The notes beneath the pieces are model-generated. The model saw nothing but the letters and a program-made list of their open reading frames with translations. It made no database searches and had not been told where the DNA came from. Below, piece after piece: positions 34,873-47,486 of a stretch of 64,000 nucleotides of DNA (its first letter is position 1; each line of letters begins with the position of its first letter). The DNA comes from Aselliscus stoliczkanus (lineage: Eukaryota > Chordata > Mammalia > Chiroptera > Hipposideridae). Location: the NCBI GenBank assembly GCA_033961575.1, contig CM066727.1, positions 150,769,434 to 150,833,433 on the forward strand, written 5' to 3'. The position numbers and the translations under genes were made by a program.

Positions 34873-36588
34873 AATCCAAAAGGGGAAATAACAGGAATTT
34901 TAAAAATCTACAGACATAGAAAAAAACATATTCAGAAATGTAAACAAGTTTCAAAGGTTGGTCCAATTTGACAAGACAGACAATGCCTAAAATTACATTA
35001 CAGATCAACCTAAGCAGTCTCTGTTCCATTTAAGCCACAGTTATCTTTATAATGCTAACTTCTTTTTTCCCATTTGAACTTGAAAGATAATTTAAATTTG
35101 AGCTGATTATTTCCAGATTAGCTGAATTCTATTTCAATGTTTTACATTGAGAAAACATGAGTGTTACTTGAAGTGTATTTCCTATGTATATTTCATAAAT
35201 TATTGAAAAAGTATAACATCTAGATAATTATACTAGTGTCAATTTGCAATGTTTATTCAAAAATCCTTAGCTTATCAAAATGATTTTTAAATATATGGAA
35301 CACATAGGAATAATAAGTTATGTATTTTCTCTATGATTGAAATACTTTAATATATACCATTTGTTATTTTGTTCCAATGTAGTACTTCTTCATTGTTCCT
35401 TTATATCATTTCACTTAATTATTAATTTTCTTTAGTTTTAAATATATCAGTCTTCTCATAAATAGTTGCATTTTATCAGAAAGTATTGACTATCCAACCT
35501 ACATAAAAATATAAATAACAATTCAAAAGTCAGTGGATATTACCTGAATTGTACTTGCAGAATTTCTTTCATTTATGATCTAGGTATTTATTTCAAATTA
35601 CAAGTGACTTACCATGGTAGGATATAGTGATGTAATTTCCCCTCTATGGGAGTATGGTAGAAGCAAGAGTCAAAAATAAATGATGAATAGCTCCCTCTGT
35701 ATTATAAGATATTCAAAATATTCAAGAGGAAATTTCATTTCAATGTTTTTCTGGAGAAGGATTCAAAACAGATAGGCAATCTGGAAATCATATACATCTG
35801 CTAGTATCTTCCACTTTCATTCACACTCATTAAAATCATAGGACCTAGATATTACAGATAATTCAATTAGAATTCTCTTTTATGGAAAATAAGATTCATT
35901 TTCTGTGTTTTCTTATATATTTAAATAAAAATGATATCCATACAGTTTTAAATGAAAATGTGATGTTCTAAATGAAAAGATGTTTGGGGAAATATCTCAG
36001 ATGAAGAGAACCTAAATTTTGTAATAAAGAACGACTGCTTCCAATTGAACACCAACAAAAGCCACAGTTTTATCATTGAGCTCATAAGATAAACAAGGGA
36101 ATTAATTGAAATAAAAAGAGGAAAGAAAAAGAAATGCCCTCTGGAGACTGGTGACAGGACATACTAATTATGAAAAAAAAAAAAAAAGGGATAAGAAAAT
36201 AAAGAAAGAAGGAAATAAAAATCACTGTGAATTACTTTAACTACAAAACCAAAGGACATTCTCCCAAAAGAGAACCAGAAGTAATTTAAACTCTATACTT
36301 AATTCCAACAGGTTTCATAGTCCACTGGGACAATATTGCCAATTCTATTTGTAAGAGAGTTTACCTTAAAAAGGAACCATTCTCATTTCCATTAGTCAAT
36401 ATGTCAATTAATTAATTGATTAGTAATTGAGTTACTTGATTGAGTTCATTGATTTAATTGAGTTAATTGATTGACTAACAATTAACTTGATTATGACCCA
36501 CCCCCAAATATGGATGAGGGAGGACAATTTAAATGTTTCCCTATTATTTTAAAACAATATAAAAAATAAGGAAAAACAATAAGAAGTA
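34873..36588. other. Intergenic, nothing recognised
   Basis: Upstream of the second OR gene. It holds an A15 run at about 36174-36187 and a TTAATTGA-rich low-complexity patch at 36400-36490. No gene is supported. Confidence 0.5.
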
Positions 36589-37090
36589 CACAATGAGTGT
36601 CTTTTTTTTTTAGATTTTTTTTTCTTAAATTGGGGAATTGGGGGAGGGAACAGCATTGGCGAATTAGAAGGGTACAGACAAGTTTCTGTCCTTTTGTTCT
36701 TCAGTCTAGTTGTGGAGGACGTTGCTTCACTGGTCCATGTTGGTATTGTGATCATTGCGTTCTTCCCGGCTGAGAGAGATCGGTCGCTGGCCTCTGGACG
36801 GCTGCTCACAGTGGCTCATGGCAGCTCACACTGCCCACAGCCAGCCACTCATGGTAGCTAACGGCAGCCCACTGTAGCCCCACTGCAGCCTATGCCATCG
36901 CCAGCGACTCATGGCAGCCCAACGCCAGGTCGAGCTGCAGGTTACCATCTTAGCTGTAGAAGGCAGCATCACTGGACCAGTTGGGATCTGAACCCATGTC
37001 CCTGCTGCTCAGAGCTCATGTTCTCAAGCCAACTCTTTTTTTTTTCTGGCTTCAAGTGTATTTATTTGGTCATCAAAACCTATACTTTCC

Positions 37091-38921
37091 GGAGAAGGGG
37101 GGCAAGATGGTGGCTGGGAGGAGGGCTCCTTGAGTTCTCCCCTGGAAATGTCCGCAATTTGAACTTCTGTAACTCTTCAAAGGGATGTCTACTCATCACA
37201 CAGAGCAACTAAGAGTCTCACACAATGATTTCTGGAAGGTGGGCAGGCCAGGCGAGTAGGGGAAGAAGGAGGTGAGATGCATGAGGTGCAGCCCGCACCC
37301 GTGGCTGCTGAGACACCAAGCTTCAGAGAGCAGATCGGATGCAAAAAAAAAAACAACTACAGAAATAAGAACCCATCTCCACCCTCCCTCAAAAACCTTG
37401 GCCCCACCAAGCCAGAGTCTTAAGCTGACGCTTGAATGGAGCAGTTGGGGCAGACTACAGGGATATTCCAATCCGCAGGGGGTTAAGAATTTCTGCCCCA
37501 GAAGAGGCTGCAGAGTGAGACTACCTACCCTGCCCCCACCTTTCCGGTAAGGCCTGGGAGGCAGGGCTGGTTCAGCTGCTGAGAAACTAGCAGACAGACT
37601 CCTGGCAGATGGCTTTTGGCAGTGAAGAACTCTCTCATTCTCCATGGCTGTCAGCGGAAAGGGTGCCCAAAGACACTCCTTGAGCCTTTGGGGTGTGCAG
37701 CCTGCCTTGGGACAGGTGAAAGCAGAAACGGTAGTGACTTTGTAAAAACTACCAATCACACATCACAACAACACTCATGTACAACAAACCTGCAGTGCCA
37801 GAATCACGCTAGGCGTCAGGTGGACGACTCTGTTCCCACAAGACGCAGAGAAATTTTTGTACAGCAGAGGACAACCTGAAGAGAGCTTGGTGGACTTCAG
37901 CCAAGACCGGCACTGGGTGTTTTTTTTTCCCCCTTTATTGGTTGTTTGTTTTGCTTATTTTTGGTTTTTATTTCTATTTCATTATTATCGTTTTCTAGTT
38001 TTTAATATAGGCATATATATAGGTATATATAGGTGAATATATGTCCATATATATGGGTGTGTAGATAAATATAAATGTATATATATATTTTTTCTTTCTT
38101 TCTTTCCCACCCTCACTTTCTCTCTTCTTTTGTTTATTCTTCTCACTGCTATACTTTTCTTCCTTTCCTTTTTTCCGCAAATTTTATTTTAATTAATTAA
38201 TTAATTAATTAATTTATTTATTTATTGGTATAGCTATTTGGTTTCTCATGTAACTTCTATGTTTTATTTTATGATACTGTATTTTATTTTGTTTCCTCTT
38301 CTGTTCTTTTTGTGTGTGGTTGTATTGTTTTTGTTTGTTTTCCTCTTTTCTATGTTTGCTATTTCTGTACAAGTTGACTGTAGGTTGATGGTTGTTTTTT
38401 TTACATGTGAGAGCATTTGGTTTCCTTTGGTGGCTATAGTGGTTGTACTTGATGATCTGTTTTGCTCTAAATCACTCTGCAGCTGGGTCCACACAAAGAG
38501 ATACAAGAATCATCATACCCACAGGCAAACTTTAGATAAAACCAGAGCATTTCTGGCTTGACCTACAAGAGTCACACCCAAAAGGAAAGCACTACAGGTA
38601 CAAGAGCCCAAAGGGTCCAATCCTCATCAGAGGGGTCAATCATCACACAGCAACTCATAAACAGTGGACACTGCTGATCCTCACAACTAATCAGTCTGGG
38701 AGTCAATCCCACCTACTGACAAGTCAAAAGTAATCAAAGCTAAACTTCCAAAGTGAAATCACAAAACACAAGGAACAACTCAGATATATATGCACAAGAC
38801 AATAGGGAGACTGAGTAATTCAAATATAAAGGACATACACCATATAAGTTCACCCAGAAAAGACTGAAAGACCTAGGGGATCTATCTGTTATATCGAACC
38901 AAGCACAAAGAGTGAGCCAGA
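37091..38921 (+). promoter_or_regulatory. L1 5' UTR
   Basis: About 1.8 kb upstream of ORF1, the usual site of the internal L1 promoter. The first part is G+C-richer; about 37915-38260 is T-rich with (TATA/GTATA) and TTAA tandem patches (38190-38230). It is unrelated by eye to the 5' UTR of the L1 at 52810. Confidence 0.75.
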
Positions 38922-39786
38922 ATGGGGAGACAAAGAAACACAACCCAAATCAAAGAACAGAAGAAACCCCCTGAATCAGTGGGACTAGAGAAAATAGACG
39001 TAAACAACCTATTGGAGACAGAGTTCAGAATACTGATTATTAGAATGTTCAAGGAAATTAATGAAAATATAAAGAAGGATAGAAAAATCATGAAAAGCAA
39101 CCAGCTAAAATTTAAGAACACAATTACTGAATTAAATAACAAACTCGATGGAATTACTAGCAGATTGGATGAAGCAGAAATCGAATCAGTGACTTAGAAG
39201 ACAAGATAGCAGAGATCACCCAAGTGGAACAACAAAAAGGAAAAAGAATGAAAAACATTGAAAATAGTTTAAAAGAGCTGGGAGACAACACCAATGCAAC
39301 AACTTCAGATCACTGAAATACCAGAAGGAGAAGAGAGGGATTGAGAACATATTTGAAGTAATAATGTCAGAAAACTTCCCTAACCTGGCAAAGGACTTTG
39401 AAAAACAAGCCCAGGAAGTATAGAGAGTTCCAACCAAGATGATCCCAAACAGGCCTACACCAAGACACATTATGGTGAAAATGGCAAGGGTTAAGGACAA
39501 AGACAGAATCCTTAAAGCAGCAAGGGAAAGGCAGCAAGTTACTTACAAGGGTACCCCCATAAGATTATCAGCTGACTTTTCTACAGAAACTTTGCAGGCC
39601 AGAAGGGAGTGGCAGGAGGTTTTCAAAGTGATGAAAAATAAAGGCCTACAACCCATATTGCCGTATCCATCAAGGTTATCATTTAAAATTGAAGGAGAGA
39701 AACAGAGCTTTTCAGAAAAGAATAAGTTCAGGGAATTCATTACCACCAAGCCAGCTTTGCAGGAAATGTTAAAGGGGCTTCTTTAA
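38922..39786 (+). pseudogene. L1 ORF1 (frameshifted)
   Basis: Encodes the L1 RNA-binding chaperone in broken form. The first part (38922-39197) has the coiled-coil region (ETEFRILIIRMFKEINENIK). The frame is lost between 39197 and 39439 and resumes one frame over with the RRM and C-terminal domain ('TPRHIMVKMARVKDKDRILK', 'LQARREWQEVFKVMKNKGLQ'), ending at 39786. An intact ORF1 would be about 290-340 residues. Confidence 0.9.
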
Positions 39787-39845
39787 GTAGAAGAGAAAAA
39801 CAACCTAACTAAGGAAGACTAGGAACACAAATAAAATGGGAATAT

Positions 39846-42800
39846 ATGCACCTATCAATAATCACATTAAATGTAAATCGATTAAATGCTCCAATCAAAG
39901 GACATAGGGTGGCTGAATGGATAAGAAAGAAAGACCCCTGCATATGCTGTATACAAGAGACTCACCTCAGATAAAAAGACACATCCAGGCTGAAAGTAAA
40001 GGGATGGAATGAAATATTTCATTCAAATGGAACTGAGAAAAACCTGGAGTAGCTATACATAGATAAAATGGACTTTAAATTGAAGAATATAACAAAGGAC
40101 AAAGAAGGACACTTCATAATAATAAAGGGATCAATCCAAAAAGAGGACATAACCCTAGTGAACATCTATGCACCTAACATAGGAGCTCCTAAATATATAA
40201 AACAGATATTGTCAGACATAGAGATGGATTCAACAGTAACACTATCATAGTAGGGGACTTCAACACCCTACTGTCAGCAATGGACAGATCCTCCAGACAA
40301 AAAATCAATGTGGAAACAGCAACCTTAAATGACACATTAGACCACCTGGATTTAACTGATATTTTCAGAGCATTTCACCCCAAAGCTACAAAATATACAT
40401 TCTTCTCAAGTCCATATGAAACATTTTCTAAGATAGACCACATGCTAGGCCACAAAACAAGTCTCAGTAAATTTAAGAAGACTGAAATCATTTCAAGTGT
40501 CTTCTCTGACCACACTGCTATGAAACTAGAAATCAATTATAAGAAGAAATCCGGAAAGCCGACAAATAAATGGAGGCTAAATAACATGTTACTAAATAGA
40601 GAGTGGGTCACAAATGAGATGAAGGAGGAAATCAAAAGATATCTCGAGACAAATGAAAATGAAAACACCACAACCCAAAACCTCTGGGATGCAGCAAAAG
40701 CAGTCCAAGAGGGAAGTTTATAGCAGTGCAGGCCTACCTGAAGAAGAAAGAAAAATGTCAAATCAACAGGTTATCCTTACACCTCAGGTAACTGGAAAAG
40801 GAACAGCAAAAGAAGCCCAGGGAGAATACAAGGAAGGAGATAATAAAGACCAGAGCAGAAATAAACGATATAGAGATCAGAAAAATAATACAAAACATCA
40901 ACAAAACTAAGAGCTGTTTTTTTGAGAAGATAAACGAAATTAACAAACCTCTAGTCAGGCTCATCAAAAAAAAAAAAAAAAAGGGGACTCAAATTAGTAA
41001 AATCAGGAATGAAAGATGTGAAATGACTACAGACATCACAGAAATACAAAAAAATGTAAGAAATTTCTATGAGCATCTATATGCCAACAAATTTGACAAT
41101 CTGGAAGAAATGGATAATTTTCTAAAAGCATACAACCTTCCAAAGCTTATTCGAGAAGAAACAGAAAATCTAAATAGTCTGATTCCTACCAAGGAAATGG
41201 AATCAGTAATCAACTAGCTCCCAACCAACAAAAGCCCTGGACCAGACAGCTTCACAAGTGAATTTTATCAAACATTCAAATAAAAACTATCACCTCTTCT
41301 TCTCAAACTATTCCAAAAATCCAGAAGAAGGGAAGGCTCCCAAATTCTTTTTATGGAGCCACTATCATCCTGATTCCTAAACCAGATAAAGACAGCACAA
41401 AAAAGGAAAACTACAGGCCAATATCCCTGATGAATATAGATGCAAAAATTCTCAATAAAATATTAGCAAACAGAATTCAGCAATATATTAAGAAGATCAT
41501 ACATCATGATCAAGTGGGTTTCATCCCTAATATGCAAGGCTGGTTCAACATCCATAAATCAATTAATGTGATACACCACATCAACAAAATGAAGAATAAA
41601 AATCACATGATCATATCTTCTTTTTTTTTTTTTAAGGGCAGTGTCACTGGCCCTCATATAAGGGATCAAAACCGGGGCCACTGGGGTCGCAAGCCAGCTC
41701 TTAACCAATGCACTACTCAGCCGGCCCACACATGGTCATATGAATAGATACAGAAAAAGCATTTGACAAAATCCAACAGCCATTTATGTTAAAATCCCTT
41801 AGCAAAGTGGGAATACAAGGATCATATCTCAACATAATAAAGGCCATATATGATAGACCCACAGCTAACATCATACACAATGGGGGAAAGCTAAAACCAT
41901 TCCCCTTAAGATCAGGAACAAGACAAGGCTGTACACTTTCTCTTCTTTTATTCAACAGAGTTCTGAAAGTTCTAGCCACAGCAATCAGACAAGAAAAAGA
42001 AATAAAAGGCATACAAATTGCAAGGAAGAAGGAAAATTGTCATTATATGCAAATGACATGATATGGTATGTAGAGAACACCTAAGACTCCATCAAAAAAC
42101 TATTGGAACTGATAGACAAATTCAGTATGGTAACAGGATACAAAATCAATATTCAGAAATAGGTTGCATTTGCATATACCAATAATAAACTAACGGAAAG
42201 AGAAATTAAGAAAGCAGTCCCATTTACAATTGCTTCAAGAAGTATAAAATACCTAGGAATAAATTTAACCACGGAAGTAAAAAATCTGTCCTCAGAAAAT
42301 TATACAACACTGAAGAGAGAAAAGAATACAAATAAATGGAAACACCTACCATGCTCATGAATAGGAAGACTTAATACAGTTAAAATGTCCATACTGCCTA
42401 AAGCAATATATAGATTCAATGCAATTCCTATCAAACTACCAAGGGCATTTTTCACAGAAATAGAAAATATAATCCCAAAATTTATATGGAACCATGAAAG
42501 ACCCCGAATAGCCTCGGCAATCCTGAGAAATAAGAACAAAGTCGGGGGTATCATGTTACCAGACATCAAAACATACTACAAGGCTACAGTAATCAAAATA
42601 GTATGGTACTGGCATAAAACTAGGCACTTAGATCAGTGGAAAAGAACAGAGAGCCCAGATATAAATCCATGCGTATATGGACAGTTAATCTATGACAATG
42701 GAGGTAAGAATTTACACTGGGATAAAGGTAGTCTATTTAATAAATGGTGCTGGGAAAATTGGACTGACACATGCAAAAACCTGAAACTGGACCATCTCCT

Positions 42801-43757
42801 TATGCCATGTACAAGACAAATTCAAGATGGATTAAAGACTTAAATGTAAGACCAGAAACCATAGAACTCCTAGAAGAAAATATTGAAGTAAATTTGCGGA
42901 CATTACCCTGAGCTATATTTTTACTGGTACATCCCCGTGGGCAAGGGAAGTAAAAGAAAAAATGAACATATGGGATTATATCAAACTTAAAAGTTTTTTC
43001 ACAACAAAGGAAACCATCAATCAAACAAAAAGGACGCCTACTGAATGGGACAATATATTTGTCAACGATATATCTGATAGGAGTTAATATCCAAAATTTA
43101 TAAAACACTCATGCAAGTCAACACGAAAACAACAAACAACCCAGTTAAAAAATGGGCAGAGCATATGAAGAGATATTTCTCTAAAGAGGACATACAGATG
43201 GCCAACAAGCATATGAAAAAATGTTCACCCTCACTGATCTATAGGGAAATGCAAATAAAAACCACAATGACATACCACCTCACTCCGGTCAGAATGGCTA
43301 TCATCAATAAATCAACAAACAACCAGTGCTGGCGGGGCTGTGGGGAAAAGGGAACCCTGCTGCACTGTTGGTGGGATTGCAGACTGGTACAGCCAGTATG
43401 GAAGTCAGTATGGAGGTATCTCAAAAAACTGGCAATGGAACTACCTTTTGACCCAGCAATTCCACTCCTAGGTATTTATCCTGAAAAACCCAAGACACTA
43501 ATTCGAAAAAAATATATGCACCCCTATGTTCATTGCAGCGCTATTTACAATAGCCAAGACTTGGAAACAACTGAAATGCCCATCGGTAGATGACTGGATT
43601 AAGAAACTGTGGTACATTTATACAATGGAGTATTACACAGCTATAAAGAAGAAAGAAATCGTACCATTTGCAATGATATGGATAGACCAGAGACTATTAT
43701 GTTAAGTAAAATAAGTCAGTCAGAGAAAGACAAATATCATATGATCTCACTTATATG
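39846..43757 (+). pseudogene. L1 ORF2 (endonuclease/RT, broken)
   Basis: Starts at the ATG of MHLSIITLNVNRLNAP, the conserved start of the APE-type endonuclease. Endonuclease words continue ('IQETHLR', 'VNIYAPN', '[14 protein letters not shown]', '[10 protein letters not shown]') to about 40600. Reverse-transcriptase words follow ('[20 protein letters not shown]', 'GTRQGCTLS'), with the catalytic YADD changed to YAND at 42046-42057. The C-terminal zinc-knuckle region is readable near 43330-43420 ('[18 protein letters not shown]'). Frames shift at least six times, and a SINE interrupts at 41617. Confidence 0.9.
41617..41728 (-). mobile_element. Short tRNA-derived SINE inside L1 ORF2
   Basis: Minus-strand SINE with T12 at its tail side and head ending GGCCGGCTGAGTAG. 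Target duplication CACATGATCATAT / CACATGGTCATAT (41604-41616 and 41729-41741). Confidence 0.92.
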
Positions 43758-44400
43758 AGGAATCTAAAGAGATGAATAAATGAGCAATGTAAACAGAAAT
43801 GGTCTTAGAGACACAAAGGAAAAACTGATGAGGGCTAGATGGGACAGTGATGGGCATGAGGGAGAAGGGGAAGGGACGAGGCAACACAAACTGGTAACTA
43901 CAATACTACTGCAGAGACAGAAGAGACAGTTTAAGGAATATAATCAACAAAGTTGTAAATATTTTTTGGGGCGGATCAGAAGGACTCATGTCTTGTCAGG
44001 GTGACCACTTCATGGATGGTGTAGTGGCCTGACCACTGCACTGTACATCTGAAGCTGCTGCTGAATAATATTAGATGTTTACTATAATGTAACACATATA
44101 TAATCATGGGATGTGGAATATAGTGTGGGGATGGAGTCAATGGAATTGTAATAGATATGTATGATATCGGGGGGTGGGGGACAAGGGGAGGCGGTAGTCA
44201 CTTTGTAAAGGGTGAAAAAGATAACTATTGCATTGTTTTGTACATCTGTAACTATTAATAATAATAGTAATAATAATAATAATAAAAATTGCTCAGTCTC
44301 AGAAAGAAAAAAAAACAACCCTATACTTTCCACAACTTGAATCCTCAGCAGCGTAATTTAAAAATATGTCCAGTCACTCTTGGGAAATGCAAGATTACAA

Positions 44401-45178
44401 ATAATTTTTTTTAATTCTTTTATTGTGAAGTAAACATTTTTTAAAAAAATTAATTTCAGGTGTACAACACAGTGCAATAGTTATACATTTAACCCCTCAA
44501 AGTGACAACTCCCCTCCCCCAGTTCGCCACCCCATTCCTCCTCCCCATATCATATATATCTATTACAATTCCCTTGACTCCCTTCCACAGTATACTCCAT
44601 ATCCCGTGACTATCTATATATTCAATTACAGTTGGTATACAATATTATACAACATAAGCTTCAGGTGTAGAGTGCAGTGATCAAGCCTCTACTTCATCCA
44701 TGAAGTGGTCTCCCTAACAAGACAATATTTACTACATTATTAGTTATATTCCCTGAACTGTCTTTCATATCCCTGTGGCAATGTTGTAGTTACCTATTTA
44801 TGCTGTCTTATCCCTTCCCCTTCTCCCTCATCCTCACCCCCTTTCCAACTAGCAACCATCAGTTTTTCCTCTATATCTATGACACTGTTTCTGTTTGCTT
44901 TGATCTTTCATTTAGTTTTTCAGATTCTACAAGTAAGATCATATGGTATTTGTCTTTCTCTGACTGACTTATTTCACTTAACATAATAGTCTCTAGGTCC
45001 ATCCATATCGTTGCAAATAGTACGATTTGATTTTTCTTTATAGAGGAGTAATACTCCATTGTGTAAATGTACCACAGTTTCTTAATCCAGTCATCTACTG
45101 ATGGGCTTTCGGTTGTTTCCAAGTCTTGGCTATTGTAAATAGCGCTGCAATAAACATAAGGGTGTATATATTTTTTCT
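44401..45178 (-). mobile_element. L1 3' end inside the retrocopy
   Basis: Minus-strand L1 3' UTR (44401-44870) and end of ORF2 (about 44870-45178; 'MEYYSSIKKNQIV' is readable). It lies in the same retrocopy as the full-length L1 but in the opposite orientation. No clear target duplication was found. Confidence 0.87.
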
Positions 45179-45247
45179 AGTTGGCATCTTGGATTATTCT
45201 CCAAGCCAACTCTTAACCAAGGAGCCACATGGCTGGCCCACAATGAG

Positions 45248-46213
45248 GATCTTTTATCCTTGAAGCATTTGATGCTTCATCTGCTACTCAATAGAGTAGC
45301 GTATATACATGACAAAAAATAATTTGCTAGATAAGCCAATACAACCGTAATTATCAGAGCATTAACATTGATACATTATTAACATGTAATTCTCCAGTCC
45401 TATTCAAGTTTCATGAATAGTCTAAAAATTTTCTTTTATAGAAAAAAGAATAAAATTTAAAATGACATGTTTTATTTAATCATCATATTTTAGTGAATTT
45501 TAATTTGGACTAGCTCCCTAGTCCTTCCTTAGCCTTCAAGAACGTTGTTGAAAATTATGTTCCAGAAATTTTATATTATTTCCCTCAATGTTGGTCTGAA
45601 TTTCTCCATTATTATGTTCAATTCATTAAATGTTAAGAGGAATATCATAGAAATGATGATGTCTCATGAAATCCTATCAAGGACCATAATATTTCTTTTT
45701 TTCCCCATTATTGATGATGTTTTATTTCTGAAATAATGTGTATTTACAGGATTGTCCACCATAAAGCTACTTTTTAACTTTTGTAACTAATATGTACTTT
45801 GTATAGATATTTTGAATACCATGTAAATATCTCAATCTTTATAAAACTTCCAATTTATAGATTACTTTATATCATTACAGGCTCATGGTTTCCATCTTTA
45901 TTCGTTATTATTATTTATTTTGATGCTAAATTGCCCCAGTTTGGCCACTGTAAATTCCTTCAAAATGGTTCCCTTGTCCTTTTGATATGCTCCACTGATT
46001 TTTGAGGGCTTCTTTATTTCCTGGCACCACAAAGTGCTCCATTCTCATCTTGTACCTTTTCTGGACCAACCTTGTTATCAGCCATTTCTTCAAGAAGTCC
46101 TGATTTTTATAGCGAAAAGTTATTGCAAAACCAAGATCTAGGTGCTTTGGGTGCTACATGCACTCACTGTTACTAGTAACCACATTCCCAGGCCCTCACA
46201 GTGGATGGATTTA

Positions 46214-46215
<2 letters not shown>
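45248..46215. other. Intergenic, nothing recognised
   Basis: No supported gene or repeat. Confidence 0.45.

Positions 46216-46256
<41 letters not shown>
46216..46256. repeat. (CA)n microsatellite
   Basis: About 20 CA units, followed by a diverged CA/TA-rich stretch to about 46350. Confidence 0.95.
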
Positions 46257-46258
<2 letters not shown>

Positions 46259-46350
46259 ATGCACATTTACATATGTATAAAATATATGCAGAGGGGTGTA
46301 TAGATATAGATATACACACGTGTATGTACATGCATATACATATAGAGACG

Positions 46351-47486
46351 TTTATACCTATATTAGTTTCTATAATCTCTCTCTATATATAATAATGAGT
46401 TCACACCAATACATCAATCCAGCATCACGGAGTCTATTCCACTGTATTCATTTGATGTGCAATTGAAAAACAAATGTGGCTTAAGAGGATGACACCTCCT
46501 TCAGAGATGTATAAAGTTTGATTTTGTCAGGCAACCGAGGCCCTTAGTCATCCAGGATAATCTCAATCCAAATGCATGTACTGAGATGATTTGAGTTGAA
46601 CTGTATATACCTGTGAAGGTCTGTCTACCAGAGTTTCTCTTTCCTAACTCCAAAAACCCTTAAGTCAGCTCTAGATCCTCCAATAAAAGCTTGGTTCTCC
46701 AGAAAATTGAACTCTCACCAATTTATCATAGTTTCATGCATTTTACTTGATATGTTTTACATAGTCTGTTCTATACCTATTTTTAATTTCTGGAGATATT
46801 TAATACTTAATGAAACATACCTCTGACTAAAAGAGAATATTAACTGTAGGTACCTCATTAAGTTGTTGGCAGGATTAAATGAGCCAATAAAAGAAAACAA
46901 TACATCTGGAATATAATAATTGCTGAAAAAATTTTATTTCATTTTTTAGCCCTTTCCTCATTATGTCATAATTATTATTAATTATATAAAGTATTTTAAT
47001 ATATATGAATTTCTAATCATTTAATATATGTAAGCAGGTATTTATATTTTGTTCCCAACTCCCTGGTGGTTGTGGTTATTTGATTTCATGCAAATGCCAA
47101 GTAGAATTAAATTTTCTAACATTCATTTCTATTACTTGTTAAGAATGAAAAATTCAAAAATCCACATCATATCCTGAAAACTCTTTCCATCAAACTAAAT
47201 GCCCTATGTTGCTTCAAAAGTAAGCCACTTCTACTCAAAATCATAATCATTAACCTAGATATTTCACATCGTCTAAGTACATTTAAATAAAACATTTTAA
47301 TGTACAGAACATTCTGAAACAAACATTCAGCTTTATCAAATTTATTGAATTTAACATTTGGGAAATTTCAAGATGAGAATAAAAAGGGGAAATAAATAAC
47401 TGTTACAAAGGCAAGAGAGTTTTGAAGGATTATGAATAATAGGAAGCATTGATAAGAACTTTATTCTTTTAACACTACTAGTACTT
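46351..47486. other. Intergenic, 3' flank of OR gene
   Basis: AT-rich, with a weak MIR-like trace at about 46840-46930. No gene is supported. Confidence 0.45.

Larger units (their letters stand above)
37091..44319 (+). mobile_element. Full-length L1, about 7.2 kb, inactive
   Basis: Plus-strand L1 with 5' UTR, ORF1, ORF2, 3' UTR and an A-rich tail, flanked by target duplication CCTATACTTTCC (37079-37090 and 44320-44331). The 5' end reads GGAGAAGGGGGGCAAGATGG. Both ORFs carry several frameshifts and stops, a SINE is inserted in ORF2, and the reverse-transcriptase YADD motif has become YAND. It therefore cannot move itself. The (AAT)n-rich 3' end is at about 44258-44285. Confidence 0.93.
37038..45201 (-). 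pseudogene. Retrocopy of an mRNA 3' end, interrupted
   Basis: Inside the SINE lies a minus-strand insertion bounded by the perfect 13-bp duplication CAAGCCAACTCTT (37025-37037 and 45202-45214). Its own sequence is 37038-37090, 44332-44400 and about 45179-45201; the rest is later L1. It starts (minus 3' end) with a poly(A) tract, preceded by AATAAA (reverse complement of 37061-37066) at a normal 15-16 base distance. This is the form of a processed mRNA copied by L1 machinery. The source gene is not recognised and I see no coding frame, so it may hold only a 3' UTR. Confidence 0.72.
36598..45238 (-). mobile_element. Long SINE torn open by later insertions
   Basis: Minus-strand 440-bp SINE whose tail and body are at 36598-37037 and whose last about 35 head bases (CTTAACCAAGGAGCCACATG) are at 45203-45238. 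Target duplication CACAATGAG at 36589-36597 and 45239-45247 joins the two parts across 8.2 kb. The intervening sequence is a retrocopy that itself holds two L1s. Confidence 0.88.

Noticed and set aside
34835..35029. 65 extra N-terminal codons on the second OR gene
   Set aside because: The family starts at the internal Met (34834); a splice acceptor lies just upstream, and a 377-residue OR would be abnormal.
37196..37759. 187-codon minus-strand open frame
   Set aside because: Antisense to the 5' UTR of the full-length L1, with no family similarity that I can see.
6886..46256. CRISPR-like or satellite arrays
   Set aside because: The only regular short repeats are microsatellites; no spaced direct repeats exist, and CRISPR is not expected in a mammalian genome.
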